Positions 59,231-64,000 of a DNA stretch of 64,000 nt are shown here, one piece after another. Position numbers and translations under genes: made by a program. The stretch is taken from contig NC_045138.2 of the NCBI RefSeq assembly GCF_008831285.2, positions 21,733,934 through 21,797,933 of the forward strand, in the 5' to 3' direction. Within the stretch, counting starts at the first letter, position 1. Each line of letters begins with the position of its first letter. The DNA comes from Nymphaea colorata (lineage: Eukaryota > Streptophyta > Magnoliopsida > Nymphaeales > Nymphaeaceae). A model generated the notes under the pieces. It did not search any database, was not told the DNA's origin, and worked only from the letters and a program-made list of their open reading frames with translations.

Positions 59231-60235
59231 ATGGCACGCACTAGAGGAGGGAGTGTTAGTGGAGGAGGGAGAACTTCTCGCAACGACGAGAATCGGAACA
59301 CGGAGACTCATCCTACTGGACCTAGGACGCCTGGTAGAAACATCCAACAACAACAAACATTCATCATGAACACTTTGCAGATGATGACATGATTGATGTA
59401 TGGCCTGACGCAGAATACTTCTTCGGGAGGAACAAGTACGGATACAAACAGAACGACAAATGGTGAGGCAAAAGGAGTAATTCACTAACAGTTTATGAGC
59501 TTGCACCCTCCAAAGTTTCATGGGAAAGGCACTGCTGACGATGCTGAAGAGTGGATAATAGAAACTGAGGAGATCTTTACCACTCTGGAAGTGCCTGACA
59601 ACAAGAAGGTTCGGTATGGAACCTATGCTAAAAGGAGATGCTAAGGAATGGTGGTGGACGCAACGTCAAGTGAAGTTTGCAAATCACGAAGCGACCTGGG
59701 GAGAATTCAAGGAAGCCTTCACACATGCCTACATCCCAACCTTCACACGGGAGAAACGCATGCAAGAATTCTTGGAGCTTCAGTAAGGGAGGTTGAGTCT
59801 GCACGAATACGTCGTCAAATTCAGACATCTGGAAAAATATTGCCTCCATGTGTATACTACTGATGCGGACCGAGCAAACAAGTTCGTCAGAGGACTTAAA
59901 GACGGGTTGCAGAACCAAGTAATTAGTAGTCGTCCGAGAGATCTAGACGATGCTATCGACATGGCTACACGTCTTGAGGAGGGCTAGAACAGGATGCATG
60001 GGACAGATAGGAAGAGTGGATCTCTGCGATCCAAGTCGAGGCCAGACATGCGCAGTGACAAGGTGAACCAAGGGGATAGATTCAAGAGACAGAGGCCATC
60101 AACATCCAGGCAGGGCGATGAATGTCCCACATGTCATCGCCAACACCGGGGCAAACCATGTTACAAAGATGTTGGGACATGTCTCTATTGTGGAAGGCGA
60201 TGACATTTTATTCGTGAGTGCCCGAAGAAGAAAGA
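59231..60235 (+). pseudogene. Broken gag region of the gypsy-type element
   Basis: The presumed start ATG at 59231 is followed within about 55 codons by a stop. Gag-like pieces continue in shifted frames: PPKFHGKGTADDAEEW, a capsid-like segment ending in RLEEG, a basic stretch, and a zinc knuckle CLYCGRR...HFIRECP near 60180-60225. An in-frame TGA lies inside the knuckle, before the conserved His. There are at least four disabling stops or frameshifts, so no complete Gag can be made from this copy. Confidence 0.82.
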
Positions 60236-60305
60236 GGTAGAACATGAGCGAGATGTAGCTAACCAACCAGCAAAGAAGAAGGTACTTGGGAGAGTTTACG
60301 CGACC

Positions 60306-61097
60306 ATGGTTGAAGATTTGAGATCCACTGATGTGAATGAAGGTACCATTCTTGTACAATCTCATTGGGCTCATATTCTGGTTGATTCTGGTTCATCACA
60401 TTCTTTTGTTTCTAAGAGTTTTGTTGAAATTTTAAAGTTAGAAAGAAAGAATATGTTTGATCAATTGTTAGTCGCTACGCTCATGGAAAACAAAGACACA
60501 TGCAAAACATATCTAGAAAATGTAAAAATAGAAATACATGGATATTTATTAGCAGCTCAGCTCGTGGTAATAAATATGACGGGGTATGACATGATCTTAG
60601 GAATTGATTGGTTATACCATCATTATGCGACGACAGATTGTAGAAGGAAGAAGCTGAAGATTCAGTTGGAGGATGGTCAAAAGATTAAATTTGGGGTAAA
60701 AACGCCCCAAGATCAGAGAAGGTTGGTTGTCTCAGCAGTTAAGGAAAGGAAAATTGAGTCCAAGATACCTTGGTCTATTCGAGATTCTGAAAAAAGTTGG
60801 AGAAGTCGAATTGCACTTCCACCACAATATAGTCATGTTCATCCAGTATTTCACGTGTCGATGTTAAGGAAGTATATATTTGATCCTTCGCGTGTGATAG
60901 ACTACGAAGAAGTTGATTTGCAAGAAGACATGACAACCGAGGAAAGACCGCTTCGAATCATATACCGAAATGAGCATGTGTTGCGGAAGAAGACAATCCC
61001 ACTAGTTCAAGTGGAATGGCAACATCATGGAATCAATGAATGTACATGGGAGCCAGAAGAAGACATGAGAAAGAGTTACCATCAATTGTTTCAATAA
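60306..61097 (+). CDS. Fused retrotransposon protease-chromodomain remnant frame
   Basis: A 263-codon open frame. Residues 1-130 are a retroviral-type aspartic protease region with the active-site motif LVDSGSSHSFVS (Asp27) and the downstream flap-side block YDMILGIDWL (94-103). Around residues 155-168 the sequence jumps to the region that normally follows integrase, LPPQYSHVHPVFHVSMLRKY (171-190). It then continues into a chromodomain-like tail with VQVEW and CTWEPEEDM. All polymerase, RNase H and integrase sequence between the two blocks is missing, yet the frame stays open across the junction. The upstream gag is broken, so translation is doubtful. Confidence 0.75.
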   Translation: MVEDLRSTDVNEGTILVQSHWAHILVDSGSSHSFVSKSFVEILKLERKNMFDQLLVATLMENKDTCKTYLENVKIEIHGYLLAAQLVVINMTGYDMILGIDWLYHHYATTDCRRKKLKIQLEDGQKIKFGVKTPQDQRRLVVSAVKERKIESKIPWSIRDSEKSWRSRIALPPQYSHVHPVFHVSMLRKYIFDPSRVIDYEEVDLQEDMTTEERPLRIIYRNEHVLRKKTIPLVQVEWQHHGINECTWEPEEDMRKSYHQLFQ

Positions 61098-61143
61098 GGT
61101 ACGCTCAAATTTCGAAGAAGAAATTTCTTTTTAGGGGGAAGGA

Positions 61144-62635
61144 TGTAAAACCCACGACGTTACTCCTTCCATTTTCTTTTGAAACTGCCCATTTCCATTA
61201 TAACGAGAACAATATGAAAAGAAAACAAATGATTTCCTAACTAAAAAGAATTAAAGAAATGAGGAAGGAAGTCAAGAGGTCGTTTCTTTTCTTGTGAGAA
61301 ACTGAAAAGAAGAAAACGTATGACAATTAGGAAGGCTCGTAGAGGGTTATTTAACTCCATTTTTCAGAAAATGACCACTCTCTATTGCATTCTTAGAGGA
61401 TGAGACTCAACGACAGAGAGTTGAGAGAAAGAAGAAGGAAGTGAAGAAGAGATCAAGGAAAGGAGTTGGTGCTGGAAACTCACCTTGATTAACAGGTATG
61501 GGGATTTTCAGTTATGAGTGTATCATGAAGCCTAGGTATTTTTGATTGCTTATAGATACACATGCATGAGAATCTATGTATTTATACACCTAGAGGTAAT
61601 CCATGCTTGAGACGTCATATGACTGAAATGATATACCATGTTCTTAGTTCAAGATATCTCTGTTAAAGTATACTAGGTACAGATTTGAAGTGAAAGGCAT
61701 GTGAATCCTATTGGAGGTTTGAAAAAGAAGATAAACATATACATGGATAAATTGTAGTAACCTTAATCTATTAAGGGGGTATGCTTAATACCATGAGATT
61801 CGGCATGTTTCCGAATCTACAGGGGTAGACGGAAACCTCTGTTCTGCCGTCCGTTCCTGTGATGAACTAAAACCTGACTTCTCTGTTTCTGTCACGAACA
61901 ATGATAGTTGGATCTATCTTTTCATATGCTTGTCTGTGTGTCTACTGTGTTCTCCTTGGAGGTCGTGGTTTGCCTCAAGCTGCAGTTCCTTTTTCTTTTC
62001 CCTTTGAGATTCACGCGACAACGATGTAGAAACTCAGGTGGCCTATGGGGGGTGTTCAATTTCTCTTCCCCGATTTGGTTGCCATTTCCTTTCTTTCCTT
62101 AGTCATCTCGTTACCGGAGAACGTCGAGAGAGAGAAATGATGACTGTTCCACTACTATTGCCGGTGGAACCTACCTGTAACCCACCCTCATTGACAGACA
62201 CTGAGGATGAGTAGAGGGGTTCCGTCCTCCCCATTGTGCTCTCTACTGCCGTTGCCACCGGATGGAGGAAGGACCTGACAACCCTTTTTCCTCTCGGTCG
62301 CTTGGAGGTGCAGGGATCTGTGGAGATCCCTCTCCCCTTTTCTGCTGTACGTCGAGGAAGGCTTGGGAGGAAGACCGTTCACCCTCTCTCGGGTTTGTTC
62401 CCCCATGACGGGAAATGGTGGCGTGCCGGTGGAAGCTCCCGTATCGGTCGGATGGTGGGCGGCGACGTGGAACCCTCTTGTTGGTACTCACGAGAAGAAG
62501 TTCCTCCCCGTTGCTGGTTTTGTGTTGTTGAAGAAGCAGTGGAAGTCACCGTCGGTCGAACGAGAGGTGGGGAGGAGCTCTCGTGCGAAGAGAAAGAAAA
62601 CGAGGGCAAGAAATGAAAGAAAATTTTTGGTGTCA
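61144..62635 (+). repeat. 3' LTR of the gypsy-type element, truncated at its end
   Basis: 1492 bp, starting TGTAAAACCCACG just after the polypurine tract. It matches the 5' LTR until TTTTTGGTGTCA, then lacks the final AAAATTGGGTCGTGACA-like end and continues as AGCTCTAATACTACTATAAC, TRIM-type sequence. Confidence 0.92.
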
Positions 62636-62823
62636 AGCTCTAATACTACTATAACAACCCGACCCACTCCCAGGCTCGGGCCCCTGGTTTGACGGATCCC
62701 AACCCGCCTCCTAGTAGTTTCGGTTTCAATCCTAAAAAGGCTAGGAACCAGGACAATCATTTCATTAATAGCCTCCCATTATAAGCCTTTGAAGATCTCT
62801 CACAATCTTCCTGGGATATTACA
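62636..62823 (-). mobile_element. TRIM right LTR with degenerate primer-binding site
   Basis: On the minus strand an LTR begins near TGTAATATCCCAG (62823) and ends GGTTGTTATA (62650), followed by TAGTATTAGAGCT, a degraded primer-binding site. It matches the left TRIM LTR but has an internal deletion of about 17 bases next to its start. Confidence 0.82.
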
Positions 62824-64000
62824 TCTACTGCTTTCTATTTGAATGAAAGTGAGCTTCCATCTATGGGCATTGTTGAAAGACCATTTCTACAGCTTGTTGT
62901 TATGATATGAATAAAATTGCGTGTGATATAAATATGAGCTCAAAATTCTAGATCTACTGTCTAGAATTTAGTCTTGACTACTTTCTAACAATTGAATGTT
63001 ACTGTTGATGTTATGATAATGTGGTCATTTTGGTGTGACCCTACGTTATGTTTTTTTATTTAATATTGCAGGAAGCCTTGGCCAAGAATGAGAATTAAGG
63101 CAGGCTCGAGAACCATGTTTTCAGTATACTCTCCTACAAACTGCTTGTCAAGAAAAAAAGACCGAAAAAATGAAATTCGAGATTGTGGCTAATTTCGTTG
63201 TGGTTTGAGGTCTACCTGAAACTTAGACATGAAGTCAATGTAGATCATGTCAATGTACTTGTAACAGTCTTTGTAGAGTTTTTTTCTCTTTATATCATTT
63301 TGTATACTTTGTAATGTGATTAGACACATTTTTTTCAAGTTTTTAATGATAACATTTTGGTTGTAAGTATTTTTTTTATTCAGTTTCAATTATTTAAACA
63401 TATTTATAAGGGAATCTGGTATTGACCACTACCATTGGCAGCGGTTCTCGTCGTTGCAGCAACTCAATGCCAACACTGCAAATGACAACGGCTGGTCTTA
63501 AGTATCCACTAGGGTGGAGGTCGTTGCCAGTAACACCATTGACAAGGGCTGAAGCTCTTATTGGCGACAGTAAAAGCCATGGACGCCGATAGTACCTTTT
63601 GTTATGGTGAATCTTTGGTTCTTTACGCAGAACCTATTGTTCTATTAGTACAGGTTTTTATGTTTCGGGAGTGTGTGATGCTTTTGCCTATACATATCTT
63701 TTTTCTGCTAATAAAAGGTGGGAGCCTATCTCCGAGCATATTTCCTTAATTGGGTCCATGGATCGATTTCCCATCAAATCAAACGTTTAAGTTTACATGT
63801 TAGCCACAAAGTTTTTCATTTGGCGTTCTAATAGTCGTCATATGAACATAGTGGCAGTTTATGAAGCAACAACGACTCAAGTTGCTTTTAACAATGATTC
63901 ATGGTGCTGATGAATTTTTTATTTTTATCCAGCATCGCAATATAGATAATAGAACTCTCTCTCTCTCCCCCCCTATATATTCTCTCCCTATATATAGAGT
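62824..64000. other. Intergenic, no gene recognised
   Basis: AT-rich DNA. At 63072 an acceptor-like ATATTGCAG is followed by nine codons and a TAA, which could be a terminal exon of an unseen gene but cannot be supported alone. The window ends in a (CT)n, C7 and TATATA mixture. Frames at 63189-63389 and 63561-63749 have no domain. Confidence 0.45.

Larger units (their letters stand above)
57527..62635 (+). mobile_element. Non-autonomous Ty3/gypsy chromovirus-type LTR retrotransposon
   Basis: A 5.1-kb element. 5' LTR 57527-59036, initiator tRNA-Met primer-binding site 59041-59052 (TGGTATCAGAGC), broken gag about 59231-60235, protease plus chromodomain frame 60306-61097, polypurine tract about 61129-61143 (TTAGGGGGAAGGA), 3' LTR 61144-62635. 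The reverse transcriptase, RNase H and integrase regions are absent. The protease sequence and chromodomain-type tail suggest the Tekay/Del group. The 3' LTR lacks its last 17 or so bases and runs into TRIM sequence. No matching target duplication is seen. Confidence 0.88.

Noticed and set aside
63072-63098. Possible terminal exon of nine codons after an ATATTGCAG acceptor
   Set aside because: Too short to support without transcript data, and no upstream exon in a compatible frame was found.
1-64000. CRISPR arrays, rRNA genes, bacterial operons, integrated virus genomes
   Set aside because: No regularly spaced direct repeats with unique spacers, no rRNA sequence, no polycistronic gene layout, and no recognisable pararetrovirus or other viral genes; the tandem repeats here have no spacers.

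Overview
This window is nuclear DNA from a flowering plant. The evidence is three intact plant-specific genes with spliced structures: an SnRK2 kinase, chlorophyllide a oxygenase and a filament-like coiled-coil protein. There is also a eukaryotic tRNA-Gln gene, long AT-rich intergenic DNA, many (CT)n, (TA)n and (GA)n microsatellites, and several plant transposon types. I cannot place the species from the sequence alone. Nothing indicates bacterial, organellar or viral-genome DNA.

Layout. 1-7200 is intergenic, with a palindromic compound microsatellite and a 221-bp tandem duplication. 7222-9845 (minus) is a nine-exon subclass I SnRK2 kinase, predicted 371 aa. 9846-21740 is intergenic and holds an intact TRIM retrotransposon (15958-16413, perfect 5-bp target duplication) plus relics of the same family. 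21741-26088 (minus) is a nine-exon chlorophyllide a oxygenase (CAO), predicted 536 aa, with a GC-AG last intron and two G-boxes upstream of its start. 26300-46270 is a 20-kb gene-poor stretch with tandem duplications and short inverted-repeat elements; the best preserved (31425-31874) has a perfect 8-bp target duplication, which is the hAT signature. 47073-50996 (plus) is a four-exon filament-like plant protein (FPP), 681 aa. 54355-54426 is tRNA-Gln(TTG). 55038-55115 is one exon of a heavy-metal-associated (HMA) domain protein whose other exons I cannot find; it is followed by three 187-bp tandem repeats. 57259-62823 is a nested retroelement: a Ty3/gypsy chromovirus derivative lacking reverse transcriptase, RNase H and integrase lies between the two LTRs of a TRIM. 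62824-64000 holds no recognisable gene.

The genes do not form a pathway. SnRK2 acts in osmotic-stress signalling, CAO makes chlorophyll b, and FPP is a cytoskeleton or trafficking coiled-coil protein. Their proximity looks like ordinary plant gene order separated by transposon-derived DNA. Exon boundaries were set by reading frame, GT/GC-AG sites and family conservation; no transcript data were available.

The most unusual observations are: (1) short hAT-like elements of very different internal composition that share TAGGG...CCCTA ends; (2) a retroelement whose protease frame is fused in frame to its chromodomain tail across a missing polymerase and integrase; (3) the sharply uneven divergence between that element's two LTRs; (4) the GC-AG intron in CAO.
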